Source: Scatosoma sp045542595 (lineage in GTDB: Bacteria; Bacillota; Clostridia; Christensenellales; Borkfalkiaceae). Taken from it: a DNA stretch of 64,000 nt. Each line of letters starts with the position of its first letter. The first letter of the stretch is position 1. Made by a program: the position numbers and the translations under genes. This document shows, one piece after another, positions 42,113 through 50,829 of this stretch. Where the stretch lies: the NCBI GenBank assembly GCA_045542595.1, contig JAZQLI010000037.1:1-64000 (forward strand), read 5' to 3'. The notes beneath the pieces are model-generated. The model did no database searches. It saw nothing but the letters and a program-made list of their open reading frames with translations, and had not been told where the DNA came from.

Positions 42113-42138
42113 AACCGCCCCGAACATTCGGGGCGGTT
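42113..42138. terminator. Bidirectional terminator between fucI and the SGNH gene
   Basis: AACCGCCCCGAA and TTCGGGGCGGTT form a near-perfect 12-bp stem. An A-run on the left makes it a good terminator for the leftward gene; on the right the T-rich tail is only moderate. Confidence 0.8.
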
Positions 42139-42145
42139 ACAGTTT

Positions 42146-43225
42146 TTATTTGCATTGTTTTAACGCTTTTTTCAAAACGGGAGTAATCGTTTGCGCCATA
42201 CGGTAAAAACCTAAATCGTTGGGGTGGCATCTATCCACCGTGCAACAATCTCTGCCGTCCTTGCCAAACAGCGTTTCGCCGTCGATAAAAAATACGTGCT
42301 TATCTTTATTCTTTTTGGCTTTCATATAGCTTTCAAAGATAACGGCGCGCCGTTTTGCTGAAAATTCGGGGTTAGAATCAAAGTCGGGCTTGGTAATCAT
42401 AATGACGGGCGCGGTGGGGTTTTCTTTACGGAACGTTTCGTACATATTGTAATGCGTTGCCTGTAAATCTTCTACCGTAATCGCATTCCAGTCGTAATCG
42501 AGTACGAATATGGACGGGTGCAAGCTTGCGATATAATCCGCCATCGCTTGTTCGCCTTTGGCACTACCTGAAAAACCAAGATTGATATAATTGAATTTCA
42601 ACGTACGGGAAAGAATGGAAACGTAGTCGTTACCTGCCCTGGAAGCGCAACCGCCTTGCGTTATCGAACTCCCGTAAAATACTACGGGATTTTTCGTAGG
42701 CGACGGGGGAGTTTGTACCGTACTCCCTTTTTGTACGCCGATAAATAATTCGTACACGCCGTTATATAAGGGGAAATAGATGCACATTTCCTGTAACAAA
42801 TGTTCGGGGAAACGGCAAATGCTTTGGAAAGCGTATGTATCCCCTTGCGTTTCGGCAAGGGTAATCATATTCGGGTACATCGGCGCGGCGTAATTTCCGT
42901 CCGCGTAAATGGTAAAGCCGTGGCTGCCGCCAAGGGGCATATGATTCATAGGTAAAACGCGTGGAATAACGCATTTGATTGCCACATACGGGGAGTTGGT
43001 TAAAAAGCAAACTCTGCCGCCTGCGGTGTGCGTGGCTAACCCTGCTACGCCTGCGCTAACCGTTTTGGCTACGTCTAAAGGCAAACGCAAATATCTTTTA
43101 TCTTCTTTTGAATAGAATACGCCGCGCAAAGAAAACGGAGTTTCGCTGGCATTGAACCATTCGATATCGTCTACGTTGTCCAACGTGGGCAATTTAAAAT
43201 TTTCGTCGATTTGTGAAATGTCCAT
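42146..43225 (-). CDS. SGNH/GDSL hydrolase with N-terminal GxDLY-type domain (3)
   Basis: The 359-residue protein has a beta-rich N-terminal half (to about residue 175, FTIYADGNYAAPMYPN) and a C-terminal SGNH domain with VFYGSSITQGG near residue 187, NLGFSGSAKGE near residue 216, and DRCHPNDLGF near residue 337. This two-part layout recalls the GxDLY plus Lipase_GDSL_3 families, whose members are probable carbohydrate esterases. No signal peptide is seen. It is 22 bases downstream of uppP on the minus strand, although its role seems closer to the glycan operons on the other side of the terminator. Confidence 0.75.
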   Translation of the reverse strand: MDISQIDENFKLPTLDNVDDIEWFNASETPFSLRGVFYSKEDKRYLRLPLDVAKTVSAGVAGLATHTAGGRVCFLTNSPYVAIKCVIPRVLPMNHMPLGGSHGFTIYADGNYAAPMYPNMITLAETQGDTYAFQSICRFPEHLLQEMCIYFPLYNGVYELFIGVQKGSTVQTPPSPTKNPVVFYGSSITQGGCASRAGNDYVSILSRTLKFNYINLGFSGSAKGEQAMADYIASLHPSIFVLDYDWNAITVEDLQATHYNMYETFRKENPTAPVIMITKPDFDSNPEFSAKRRAVIFESYMKAKKNKDKHVFFIDGETLFGKDGRDCCTVDRCHPNDLGFYRMAQTITPVLKKALKQCK

Positions 43226-43247
43226 AACGAGTACCTTTTATTTATTT

Positions 43248-44117
43248 TTATGCAAAAAACGTGGGGATAACAAGGGCTGCGATGACGATAGCGCCAAGCG
43301 CGATACGGTACCAACCGAATACCTTGAAATCGTGTTTTTTAACAAAATTCATTAAAAATTTAATAGCGATAAGGGATACGGCAAAGGCAACCACACAACC
43401 GATGAGAAGATAGCCTATTTCTGCGCCGATAAACGCATTGCCGTCCAACAAGAACTTAAAAACCTTTAACGCGCTTGCACCTAACATTACGGGGATAGCG
43501 AGATAGAACGTAAATTCCGCGCCGACGGGACGGGATACGCCGATAAGGAGCGCGCCTAAAATGGTTGCACCCGAACGGGACGTACCGGGGATAAGCGAAA
43601 GCACTTGAAACGCACCGATAATTAGCGCTTGTTTATACGTAAGCTCGTTTGTCGTTTGTACGGCAAGCGTTTTATTTTTATTGACGTTTTCCACTACGAT
43701 AAACGCCACGCCGTAAACAATCAGCATAATGGCGATAACAAGGGGCGTTTGTAAATGTTCTTCCAAAAAATCGTCCAAAAGCAAACCCATTACGGCGGCA
43801 GGCAAACAGGCGATAATTACTTTCGCCCACAGGATAAGAATATTTTTATCCGTTTTGACAACCGTTTTCATTCCGTTGTCTTGCTCGGCTTTTTCCAAAC
43901 TCCAAGGAAAGAGTTTTTTGAAAAATAACACGACGACGGCAAGGATTGCGCCAAGTTGAATAACGACCTTGAACATTTCCATAAAGCTTGCGGATACGTT
44001 TAAGGGAAATAATGCGTCGAAAAGGAGCATATGTCCCGTACTGGAAATGGGTAACCATTCGGTAATCCCTTCGATAATACCCAAACAAATAACCTTTAAC
44101 AATTCGATAAAGTCCAT
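43248..44117 (-). CDS. uppP: Undecaprenyl-diphosphatase UppP (BacA)
   Basis: The 289-residue membrane protein recycles undecaprenyl diphosphate to the monophosphate for cell-wall and capsule synthesis. The signature GIIEGITEWLPISSTGHMLL near residue 10 contains the catalytic Glu-rich motif, and SLIPGTSRSGATI near residue 180 contains the second conserved motif with the Ser/Arg residues. ATG 44117 is chosen since AAGGAG lies upstream; the longer frame beginning at 44150 has no ribosome site. A minus-strand promoter lies at 44177-44205. Confidence 0.92.
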   Translation of the reverse strand: MDFIELLKVICLGIIEGITEWLPISSTGHMLLFDALFPLNVSASFMEMFKVVIQLGAILAVVVLFFKKLFPWSLEKAEQDNGMKTVVKTDKNILILWAKVIIACLPAAVMGLLLDDFLEEHLQTPLVIAIMLIVYGVAFIVVENVNKNKTLAVQTTNELTYKQALIIGAFQVLSLIPGTSRSGATILGALLIGVSRPVGAEFTFYLAIPVMLGASALKVFKFLLDGNAFIGAEIGYLLIGCVVAFAVSLIAIKFLMNFVKKHDFKVFGWYRIALGAIVIAALVIPTFFA

Positions 44118-44176
44118 TATGTATAAACTCCTTATGATTAGCATTTTCATAGTATTTTATCTATTAGAACAGTAAA

Positions 44177-44205
44177 ATTATAACATAATCGGTATAGAAA
44201 GTCTA
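44177..44205 (-). promoter_or_regulatory. Promoter of uppP
   Basis: On the minus strand TAGACT (44205-44200) and TATAAT (44182-44177) are 17 bp apart, giving a start near 44170 and a leader of about 50 bases. Confidence 0.6.
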
Positions 44206-44265
44206 TTATTTTAGTAAAAAAAGCGAAAAAATAAATAAAAACGGCTAAAAATATTACACTATGTA

Positions 44266-44294
44266 TTGCAATTATTAAAAAAATGTGGTATAAT
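44266..44294 (+). promoter_or_regulatory. Promoter of the cold-shock gene
   Basis: TTGCAA (44266-44271) and TATAAT (44289-44294) are 17 bp apart. The leader to ATG 44403 is about 100 bases, long as is usual for cspA-type mRNAs, and holds a small hairpin AAAAAC/GTTTTT near 44315-44330. Confidence 0.75.
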
Positions 44295-44402
44295 AAAAAT
44301 AGTAATTTAGGTAAAAACGAGCTGTTTTTGCGGTTTTTTATGTAAAAAGGAGTCGGTTTTGCTTGGGTGAACATATTTTTAATTTTTTCGGAGGGGACGA
44401 AA

Positions 44403-44615
44403 ATGAGCAAGGGAACAGTGAAGTGGTTTAATGCGGAAAAAGGCTACGGCTTTATCGCAAACGACGAGGGTGGCGACGACGTATTCGTACATTTTTCGGC
44501 TATCGTAATGGACGGGTACAGACGCTTAAAGGAAGGGCAAGTGGTTACGTTTGAAACCGAACCCGATCCTAAAAATCCTGAAAAGCTGCGTGCGGTTAAC
44601 GTAGTAGCGGAATAA
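44403..44615 (+). CDS. Cold-shock protein, CspA family
   Basis: The 70-residue single-domain OB-fold protein binds single-stranded RNA and DNA. RNP1 (KGYGFIAND near residue 15) and RNP2 (DVFVHFSAI near residue 27) are present. ATG 44403 has GGAGGGG upstream and gives the usual family length; the in-frame ATG at 44367 would add 12 residues absent from the family and lies in the leader. The long leader before it suggests temperature-dependent mRNA folding. Monocistronic, ended by a hairpin at 44636. Confidence 0.93.
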   Translation: MSKGTVKWFNAEKGYGFIANDEGGDDVFVHFSAIVMDGYRRLKEGQVVTFETEPDPKNPEKLRAVNVVAE

Positions 44616-44635
44616 GAAAAAACCAAAAAGATTTT

Positions 44636-44664
44636 GTCGCGCCAATTTTTCGACGCGGCTTTTT
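44636..44664 (+). terminator. Probable terminator of the cold-shock gene
   Basis: GTCGCG (44636-44641) pairs with CGCGGC (44654-44659), one G-T pair, then TTTTTC. The loop is large, so the call is moderate. Confidence 0.5.
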
Positions 44665-44805
44665 CTTTTGAAAAAATACTCTATTTATCACTTAGTTGAT
44701 TTTTCTTGTCCATTTATTAAAAAGCATTTTTAGTTGCATAAACCATACTTTTTTGTATCGTCTTGTAAAAAAACCTTTAATAAAGGATAAAATTTGTTCG
44801 AGCCG

Positions 44806-44834
44806 TTGACAAACGCCGTCGTTTAGTGTATAAT
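44806..44834 (+). promoter_or_regulatory. Promoter of the lgt-like/galK operon
   Basis: Consensus TTGACA (44806-44811), 17 bp, TATAAT (44829-44834). The leader is about 25 bases and contains AAGGAG before ATG 44866. Confidence 0.85.
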
Positions 44835-44865
44835 TTTGATATACGTAGCGTAAGGAGAATAACGT

Positions 44866-45669
44866 ATGTACCCTTATCCCGTTTTGTTTGGAAAAATAGG
44901 TTTGTATGAAATATGCCTTGCGGTGGGGATTATCGTCGTATTTTTTCTCGCGGACAAAATGGCGATAAAACGCGGTTTTTCCGTGGGGTTACAACGCTTA
45001 TTCGTCGTCGCCATACCACTTGCTATCTTCATAGGCTTTGGCGGTGCGATACTCTTTCAAGGTTTTTACGATTATATGGAAACGGGCGTGTTTAAGCTGG
45101 ATAACACGACGGGTATGACGTTCTACGGCGGTTTTATCGTAGGTGTTATCGTGTTTTTACTCGTTTGGTTTGTGGGCGCGAAACTGTTTAAGCTGGACAA
45201 AGAGAGTAAAGCTCGGTTTATCGACGTAACGGAGATTGCCGCTTGCTTGATACCGCTTGGGCACGGTTTTGGGCGGCTTGGCTGCTTTTTTGTGGGGTGC
45301 TGCCACGGATTTGCTACCGACGCTTGGTACGGCGTCAATATGTGGACGGAAAGCGGTTGGCAAAAGGTATTGCCCGTACAGCTTTACGAAGCGATTTTCC
45401 TGTTTGTCTTGTCGGCAGTTTTATTCGTATGCGTATTCAAAATGAAAGAAACGACAAAAAAGCGCGTGTCGCTACTTGCTATCTACGCGGTTTCGTACGG
45501 CGTGTGGCGGTTTTTTATCGAGTACGCGCGCGGCGATAACCGTGGGGAAACAGTCGTTTCGTTTTTGTCCCCTTCGCAGCTGACGGCACTCGTTTTAATA
45601 GTCGTAGGGGCGGCGTATTTTTGTATTTGTTTCTTCGTCATAGCAAGACGGAAAGAGAATAATAAGTAA
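44866..45669 (+). CDS. lgt: Prolipoprotein diacylglyceryl transferase-like protein
   Basis: The 267-residue protein has about seven hydrophobic segments and the Lgt layout: a first YPVLFGKIGLYEICLAVG, then FYGGFIVGVI near residue 86, and HGFGRLGCFFVGCCHG near residue 130 where classical Lgt has GRxGNFxNxE. The WRFFIEYARGD motif near residue 212 fits Lgt. The GCCHG variant is found in a divergent Lgt-like branch, so it may be a second, specialised copy and not the main Lgt. Classic function is transfer of diacylglycerol to lipobox cysteines, such as those of the lipoproteins at 19296 and 26174. It lies 14 bases upstream of galK. Confidence 0.72.
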   Translation: MYPYPVLFGKIGLYEICLAVGIIVVFFLADKMAIKRGFSVGLQRLFVVAIPLAIFIGFGGAILFQGFYDYMETGVFKLDNTTGMTFYGGFIVGVIVFLLVWFVGAKLFKLDKESKARFIDVTEIAACLIPLGHGFGRLGCFFVGCCHGFATDAWYGVNMWTESGWQKVLPVQLYEAIFLFVLSAVLFVCVFKMKETTKKRVSLLAIYAVSYGVWRFFIEYARGDNRGETVVSFLSPSQLTALVLIVVGAAYFCICFFVIARRKENNK

Positions 45670-45682
45670 GAGGAGATTTTTT

Positions 45683-46840
45683 ATGGAAAGAGTAGAGGCA
45701 TTGCAAGCGTTTGAAAACGCGTTTGGCACACAAGCGGAAGATTTGTTTACGGCAGCAGGCAGAATTAACGTTATCGGCGAGCACGTCGATTATTGCGGCG
45801 GTAAGGTGTTTCCTGCGGCGCTTAATTTACGCTGCAACGTTTACGGTAAAAAGACGGGCGAAAACGTTATTCGTTTGGCGTTCCGCGGTATCGACGGCGT
45901 AGTGGAATTAGATGTTAACGCGTTGAACGATTACAGACATTTAAAAATAGGGAATTATCAAGCAGGCGTTGCGTATTTTATGCAACAAAAAGGCGTGCAA
46001 ATAGTGGGGTGCGATTTGTATTACGATTGCACCGTTCCCTTTGGTAGTGGGTTGTCTTCTTCAGCGGCAATTGAAGTGGCAACCGCCGTTGCTTTATACG
46101 AATACGCAGGCGTTACATACGACAAAGTGGAAGTGGCGTTGCTTTCTCAAAAGGCGGAAAACCAGTACGCAGGCGTAAATTGCGGTATTATGGACCAGTT
46201 CGCTTCGGCAATGGGTAAAAAAGACCACGCGGTATTGCTCGATTGTGCAACTCTTTCCTACGAATACGTGCCTTTAAAGCTTGGTGAATATTGTTTGGTG
46301 GTGGCAAATTGCAATAAGCCGCACAACTTAGTGGAAAGTAAGTATAACGTTCGCCGTCAAGAAGTGGAAATGGCGTTAAAAACCATTCAAACGGTAAAAA
46401 AGGTGAATTGCTTGGCAGAACTGACGCCTAAAGATTTTGCGGAAGTAAAATACTTATTATCGGGCGTAGTAGCAAAGCGCGCCGAACACGTAGTAATGGA
46501 ATGCGATAGAGTAAAGTGTGCGGTACAGGCTTTGAAAGACGGCGACTTGGTAGAACTTGGCAGATTGCTCAACGAAAGCCATTACAGCTTGCGCGATTTG
46601 TATGAAGTTACGGGTGCGGAGTTGGATACTCTTTCCGCTCTTGCGAGAAAGGAAGAAGAGTGTTTAGGTTCGCGTATGATAGGCGCAGGGTTTGGCGGTT
46701 GTACCATTTCCATAGTCAAGAAAACGGCGGTGGAAGGGTTTATCCGTCGTGTAGGTACGGCGTATGCCGACGCTATCGGGTATAAGGCAAGCTTTTACGA
46801 AACGTCTATTGAAGACGGTATTACCGTGGAAAAATTATAA
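45683..46840 (+). CDS. galK: Galactokinase
   Basis: The 385-residue GHMP kinase shows the galactokinase signature GRINVIGEHVDYCGG near residue 26, the ATP loop VPFGSGLSSSAAIE near residue 116, and GAGFGGCTISI near residue 333. It phosphorylates galactose at C1. Here galactose would come from the GH2 enzyme; the GH112 enzyme makes galactose 1-phosphate directly, so both routes join at this product. No galT, galE or galM is in the window. It follows the lgt-like gene by 13 bases with AGAGGAG and ends at a strong terminator. Confidence 0.92.
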   Translation: MERVEALQAFENAFGTQAEDLFTAAGRINVIGEHVDYCGGKVFPAALNLRCNVYGKKTGENVIRLAFRGIDGVVELDVNALNDYRHLKIGNYQAGVAYFMQQKGVQIVGCDLYYDCTVPFGSGLSSSAAIEVATAVALYEYAGVTYDKVEVALLSQKAENQYAGVNCGIMDQFASAMGKKDHAVLLDCATLSYEYVPLKLGEYCLVVANCNKPHNLVESKYNVRRQEVEMALKTIQTVKKVNCLAELTPKDFAEVKYLLSGVVAKRAEHVVMECDRVKCAVQALKDGDLVELGRLLNESHYSLRDLYEVTGAELDTLSALARKEEECLGSRMIGAGFGGCTISIVKKTAVEGFIRRVGTAYADAIGYKASFYETSIEDGITVEKL

Positions 46841-46849
46841 CGAACGCAA

Positions 46850-46881
46850 GCCGCGCCGTTTCTTTCGGCGCGGCGTTTTTT
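46850..46881 (+). terminator. Intrinsic terminator after galK
   Basis: A 9-bp perfect GC-rich stem, GCCGCGCCG (46850-46858) with CGGCGCGGC (46866-46874), loop TTTCTTT, then G and a run of T. Confidence 0.9.
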
Positions 46882-46918
46882 ATAGTCGTTTTTATAAAAA
46901 ATAAGGGGCAGGTACGAG

Positions 46919-48406
46919 ATGAAATATATTTTAGCGTTAGACCAAGGCACGACGTCTTCGCGTGCGGTGCTTATCGACGACAAGCAAAACACGGTAGGGA
47001 TACTCTCGCGTGAGTTTGAACAAATCTATCCCAAAGAAGGTTGGGTAGAGCACGATGCTATGGAAATTTGGGCGAGTCAGTACGGCGTAATGATGGAGCT
47101 TATAGCAAAAAGCGGCGTTTCGGCGGTAGATATTGCCGCTATCGGTATCACCAACCAACGGGAAACCACCGTGGTTTGGGATAAAAACACGGGCGTACCC
47201 GTATATAACGCTATCGTTTGGCAATGTCGGCGTACGGCGGAAGATATCGTAGAGTTGATAAAAAGCGGCAAAGGGGAAACTATTCGACAAAAAACAGGAC
47301 TTGTCCCCGACGCGTATTTTTCCGCAAGCAAAATTAAATGGATTTTGGACAACGTGGACGGCGCGAGAGAACGCGCGCAAAAGGGAGAGTTGTTGTTCGG
47401 TACGGTAGACAGTTGGTTGATATGGAAATTGACGCAAGGGAAATGCCACGTAACGGATATTACCAACGCTTCGCGCACAATGTTATTCAATATTGAAACG
47501 CTCGATTGGGACGACGAGCTGTTGTCGTTGTTTACCATTCCGCGCGCTATGTTGCCTGCAGTGCAAAGTTCGGGCGAGATATTCGGCTATACCGATATCG
47601 GCGGTGTGCAAGTACCTATTGCAGGCGTTGCAGGAGACCAGCAGGCGGCGTTGTTTGGGCAAGGCTGTTATAAAAAAGGAGACGCGAAAAATACGTACGG
47701 CACGGGTTGCTTTTTATTGATGAATACGGGCTGTGAACGTCCTGTCAGTGCAAACGGATTGCTCACTACGCTTGCCGCAACGCGTAAAGGGCAAAAAACG
47801 CAGTATGCGTTGGAAGGCAGTGTGTTTATCGGCGGTGCTGTTATTCAATGGCTGCGTGATGAAATGCGGTTTTTCGCGGAGAGCCGCGATGCGGAATATT
47901 ATGCGAAAAAAGTGCCCGATACGGGCGGCGTATACATAGTGCCGGCGTTCGCAGGTTTGGGTGCGCCGTATTGGGATATGTACGCACGCGGAGCGATTTT
48001 CGGTATTACGCGCGGTACGAAACGCGAACATATCATTCGTGCGGCGCAAGAGAGTATTGCTTATCAATCGGCGGACCTTGTTTTTGCAATGGAAAAGGAT
48101 ACGGGTGCAAAACTCAATAGCCTAAAGGTGGACGGCGGTGCTTCGCGCGACGGATTTTTAATGCAGTTCCAAGCGGATATTTTAGGAACGGAAGTGGAAA
48201 AGCCGACTACGCACGAAACGACGGCGTTGGGCGTTGCCCTGCTGGCAGGGCTTACCGTGGGCGTATGGGAGAGTGAAGAACAAGTGCTTTCTATGCGGCA
48301 AAAAGCTTGCGTTTATACGCCGAATATGGCTGTAAATGAACGGGAACAACGTTTAAAAAGATGGCATAAAGCGGTGGAACGCAGCCGCGGATGGGATTTG
48401 GATTAA
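46919..48406 (+). CDS. glpK: Glycerol kinase
   Basis: The 495-residue FGGY kinase matches GlpK throughout: LALDQGTTSSRAVLID at the start, GITNQRETTVVWDKNTG near residue 76, NTYGTGCFLLMNTG near residue 260, and VDGGASRDGFLMQFQADILG near residue 402. It phosphorylates glycerol to glycerol 3-phosphate. No glycerol facilitator or dehydrogenase gene is adjacent. The promoter is not clear; GGGGCAGG precedes the ATG. A bidirectional terminator follows. Confidence 0.93.
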   Translation: MKYILALDQGTTSSRAVLIDDKQNTVGILSREFEQIYPKEGWVEHDAMEIWASQYGVMMELIAKSGVSAVDIAAIGITNQRETTVVWDKNTGVPVYNAIVWQCRRTAEDIVELIKSGKGETIRQKTGLVPDAYFSASKIKWILDNVDGARERAQKGELLFGTVDSWLIWKLTQGKCHVTDITNASRTMLFNIETLDWDDELLSLFTIPRAMLPAVQSSGEIFGYTDIGGVQVPIAGVAGDQQAALFGQGCYKKGDAKNTYGTGCFLLMNTGCERPVSANGLLTTLAATRKGQKTQYALEGSVFIGGAVIQWLRDEMRFFAESRDAEYYAKKVPDTGGVYIVPAFAGLGAPYWDMYARGAIFGITRGTKREHIIRAAQESIAYQSADLVFAMEKDTGAKLNSLKVDGGASRDGFLMQFQADILGTEVEKPTTHETTALGVALLAGLTVGVWESEEQVLSMRQKACVYTPNMAVNEREQRLKRWHKAVERSRGWDLD

Positions 48407-48410
48407 AAGA

Positions 48411-48436
48411 AAAAAACGCTCGAAAGAGCGTTTTTT
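48411..48436. terminator. Bidirectional terminator between glpK and cca
   Basis: AAAAAACGCTC, a GAAA tetraloop and GAGCGTTTTTT form a perfect 11-bp stem with built-in A and T runs, serving both converging genes. Confidence 0.9.
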
Positions 48437-49784
48437 AACGTTGTATTTTTTGTAGGGCAATACGGCAAAGCGTTTCCTTTACGTTGTCTTTTGGGTTGCA
48501 TACGGCGTGTAATAATAAGGCGTGTAAGGTATCGGCAACGTTTGCGGCAGGAATGCCAAGCGTTAACAAATCGTTGCCCTTTACAGCCAAATCTTTCAAG
48601 GAAACGGGCGCGCACTCCTGCTGCATTTGTGCAAGCAGCTTTTGCCATTTTACACAAGTGGGCGCAGGGGATAAATCGTCTTTACAAGCGGAGAAATCCG
48701 CTTGTTTTAGTAAAAGAAGCTGGGGCAACAGGCAATAATGTTCCGCGAAAAATTTTCGTAATTTTTTTGCGCTCGTTTGGCAGTTGAAATCGTACATGTG
48801 TAGCGAAATTAGCTCGGTTACCGTTTGTATCACTCGTTTAGGGGCTTTTAAGCGTTGCAGTATTTGCGCGGCAAGCACTTTGCCAACGTTTGGATGCGCG
48901 TGGGCGTTCCCGTCGTCGAGCATACATCTCGGTTTGCCTACGTCGTGCAAAAGGGCTGCAAGCCGTATGCTTTCGTCGGCGTATTGCACCGCTCGAAAAG
49001 AATGTTCTAATACGTCGTAGTTATGGAAATCGGCGCGTTGCTCCATTCCTTTGCCTAAAGCAAGTTCGGGGAAAATACGTGCAAATACGCCCGTTTTTTC
49101 TAAAATTTTCAAGCCGTGATAGTGTCCGTATGCTACGCCGTATTTTTTGTCGGCGGTAAGCAGTAGACAAAGCTCGGTATATATTCGCTCGGGGGAGATA
49201 TCGTCCATAAGCGCGGCGTTTTCTTTTGCGCCTTGTAAACACGCTTCGTCGGGGGTGAAACCAAGCTGCGCGGCTTGACGGGCAAGCCGTAATAGACGGA
49301 GTCCGTCTTCAGAAAATACTTTTTTGGCGGGAGCAACGGTAGTAAGCCGTTTTTCGCGGATTGCCGTAACGCCGTCAAGGGGGTCTACTATTCGGTTTTT
49401 AGCGATATCGAAATACACGGCGTTTGCCGTGAAATCGCGGCGGCGCACGTCCTTTTCTATATCGTCCGTGAAAAAGATTTCTACGGGTGTATGCACTCCG
49501 CGTACGTATTTATCGGAACGGAAGCAAGAAAATTCGTAATTGTTGCCGTCGTTATCGCGCAGTTTTACCGTGCCTGTGTTTTGGTATACGGCTTGCGCAC
49601 TAAACCCTTGTGCTTGCGCAATTTGTATAAATTCGTCTGCGCGCATAGGCGAGCAAATATCCCAGTCGGGCGAGATAAGGGGGAAGCCTGCAAGATAATC
49701 GCGGACGCTACCGCCCACGAGATACAGGGGTTTTGGACAAGCATTTGCCAAAGTTATTAAGTTTTTTGGCAAAAATTGTAACAT
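48435..49784 (-). CDS. cca: CCA-adding tRNA nucleotidyltransferase
   Basis: The 449-residue class II nucleotidyltransferase adds or repairs the 3' CCA of tRNA. Head motif LVGGSVRDYLAGFPLISPDW near residue 22 with the DxD (PDWDICS), RRDFTANAVYFD near residue 115 and the RLLRLARQAA region near residue 164 are typical. An HD domain follows (LLHDVGKPRC near residue 282), marking the HD-containing type. The gene is divergent from dagK, and the two promoters share one -35 hexamer. Start ATG 49784 has AGAGGG upstream. Confidence 0.92.
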   Translation of the reverse strand: MLQFLPKNLITLANACPKPLYLVGGSVRDYLAGFPLISPDWDICSPMRADEFIQIAQAQGFSAQAVYQNTGTVKLRDNDGNNYEFSCFRSDKYVRGVHTPVEIFFTDDIEKDVRRRDFTANAVYFDIAKNRIVDPLDGVTAIREKRLTTVAPAKKVFSEDGLRLLRLARQAAQLGFTPDEACLQGAKENAALMDDISPERIYTELCLLLTADKKYGVAYGHYHGLKILEKTGVFARIFPELALGKGMEQRADFHNYDVLEHSFRAVQYADESIRLAALLHDVGKPRCMLDDGNAHAHPNVGKVLAAQILQRLKAPKRVIQTVTELISLHMYDFNCQTSAKKLRKFFAEHYCLLPQLLLLKQADFSACKDDLSPAPTCVKWQKLLAQMQQECAPVSLKDLAVKGNDLLTLGIPAANVADTLHALLLHAVCNPKDNVKETLCRIALQKIQR

Positions 49785-49817
49785 TGCGCCCTCTTTTTAA
49801 AAAATTTTATATATAAA

Positions 49818-49846
49818 ATTATATCAAAATCGAAAATAAATTGCAA
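49818..49846 (-). promoter_or_regulatory. Promoter of cca, sharing its -35 with dagK
   Basis: On the minus strand TTGCAA (49846-49841) and TATAAT (49823-49818) are 17 bp apart. TTGCAA is its own reverse complement, so the same six bases are also the -35 of the rightward promoter. Confidence 0.7.
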
Positions 49847-49869
49847 TTATTCGAAAAGTGTTATATAAT
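49841..49869 (+). promoter_or_regulatory. Promoter of dagK and the phosphatase gene
   Basis: TTGCAA (49841-49846) and TATAAT (49864-49869) are 17 bp apart. It is the mirror partner of the cca promoter, with complete overlap of the -35 box. Confidence 0.7.
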
Positions 49870-49935
49870 AGAAAAGGAAAAAATTTAATTTTTTTTAAAA
49901 AATAGTGAGTATTTTTCTCGCGGAGTACACGGAAG

Positions 49936-50805
49936 ATGAAAACGTATCATATTATTTCCAACCCCGTAGCGGGTAAAAACAAAAAAGGAAAAGTGCTTTC
50001 TTTAGTGGAAAGTATCTTTGAAAAGGTGGGCGCGAAATTTCAAACGCATCTTTCCAAAGAATCACGCGACGCTACCCGTATCGTGAAAGAATTGACGGAA
50101 AACGGCGAACGGGAAATTATTGCAGTCGGTGGAGACGGTACGCTCCACGAAGTATTAAATGGTATTCACAATCCTACCGATTGTCATTTGGGTTTAGTCC
50201 CTGCCGGTACGGGGAATGATTTTGCGGAGCATATCGGTATTCCTAAGGACGCCGAAAAGGCAACGGAAATTATTTTAAAAGGTGAAACCAAATCTACCGA
50301 TTATTTAGAAGTAGGCGGTGTGCGCTGTATGAACGTCGCAGGGCTTGGTATCGACGTGGACGTTTTGGAACGTTGCAGACGGGGAAAACTGAAAGGGAAA
50401 ATTAAGTATTTGATAAGTTTGGTGCAAAGCTTATTCACGTTTAAAGGCTGTAAAATGGAGCTGGAATGCGACGGCGTAGTACAAACGCGCGAAGCGTTGA
50501 TTGCGGCGGCTTGTAACGGTTCGCAATTTGGCGGCGGTATTAAAATTTGTCCGAATGCAAACGAAGCGGACGGAAAAATAGAAGCCGTTATCGTGGATAA
50601 TCTTGGCGGCGTGTTTAAAATTATCGGGGCGTTTATAGAGTTGATGAAAGGCAGGGTATTACAGTACCCGTTGACGACACACGTGTTTTGCGATAGACTG
50701 CGTTTCGTGCCCGAAAAGCCTTGCGCCGTGCAATTAGACGGCGAGCTTTATGAGAATTTAGATTTCGACGTAAAAATTTGTCGCGGATTACAATTTTACA
50801 GATAA
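49936..50805 (+). CDS. Diacylglycerol/lipid kinase, DagK/YegS family
   Basis: The 289-residue protein is a soluble or membrane-associated lipid kinase. NPVAGKNKKGK near residue 10, VGGDGTLHEVLNGI near residue 63, and LVPAGTGNDFAEHIGIP near residue 86 are the family's nucleotide-binding motifs; the C-terminal half ends with AVQLDGEL. It probably phosphorylates diacylglycerol for phospholipid and lipoteichoic-acid turnover. YegS-like lipid kinases and sphingosine-kinase relatives cannot be excluded. The next gene follows after 24 bases without a terminator. Confidence 0.85.
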   Translation: MKTYHIISNPVAGKNKKGKVLSLVESIFEKVGAKFQTHLSKESRDATRIVKELTENGEREIIAVGGDGTLHEVLNGIHNPTDCHLGLVPAGTGNDFAEHIGIPKDAEKATEIILKGETKSTDYLEVGGVRCMNVAGLGIDVDVLERCRRGKLKGKIKYLISLVQSLFTFKGCKMELECDGVVQTREALIAAACNGSQFGGGIKICPNANEADGKIEAVIVDNLGGVFKIIGAFIELMKGRVLQYPLTTHVFCDRLRFVPEKPCAVQLDGELYENLDFDVKICRGLQFYR

Positions 50806-50829
50806 TTTCAAGGGAATTTTTTCTATTCT

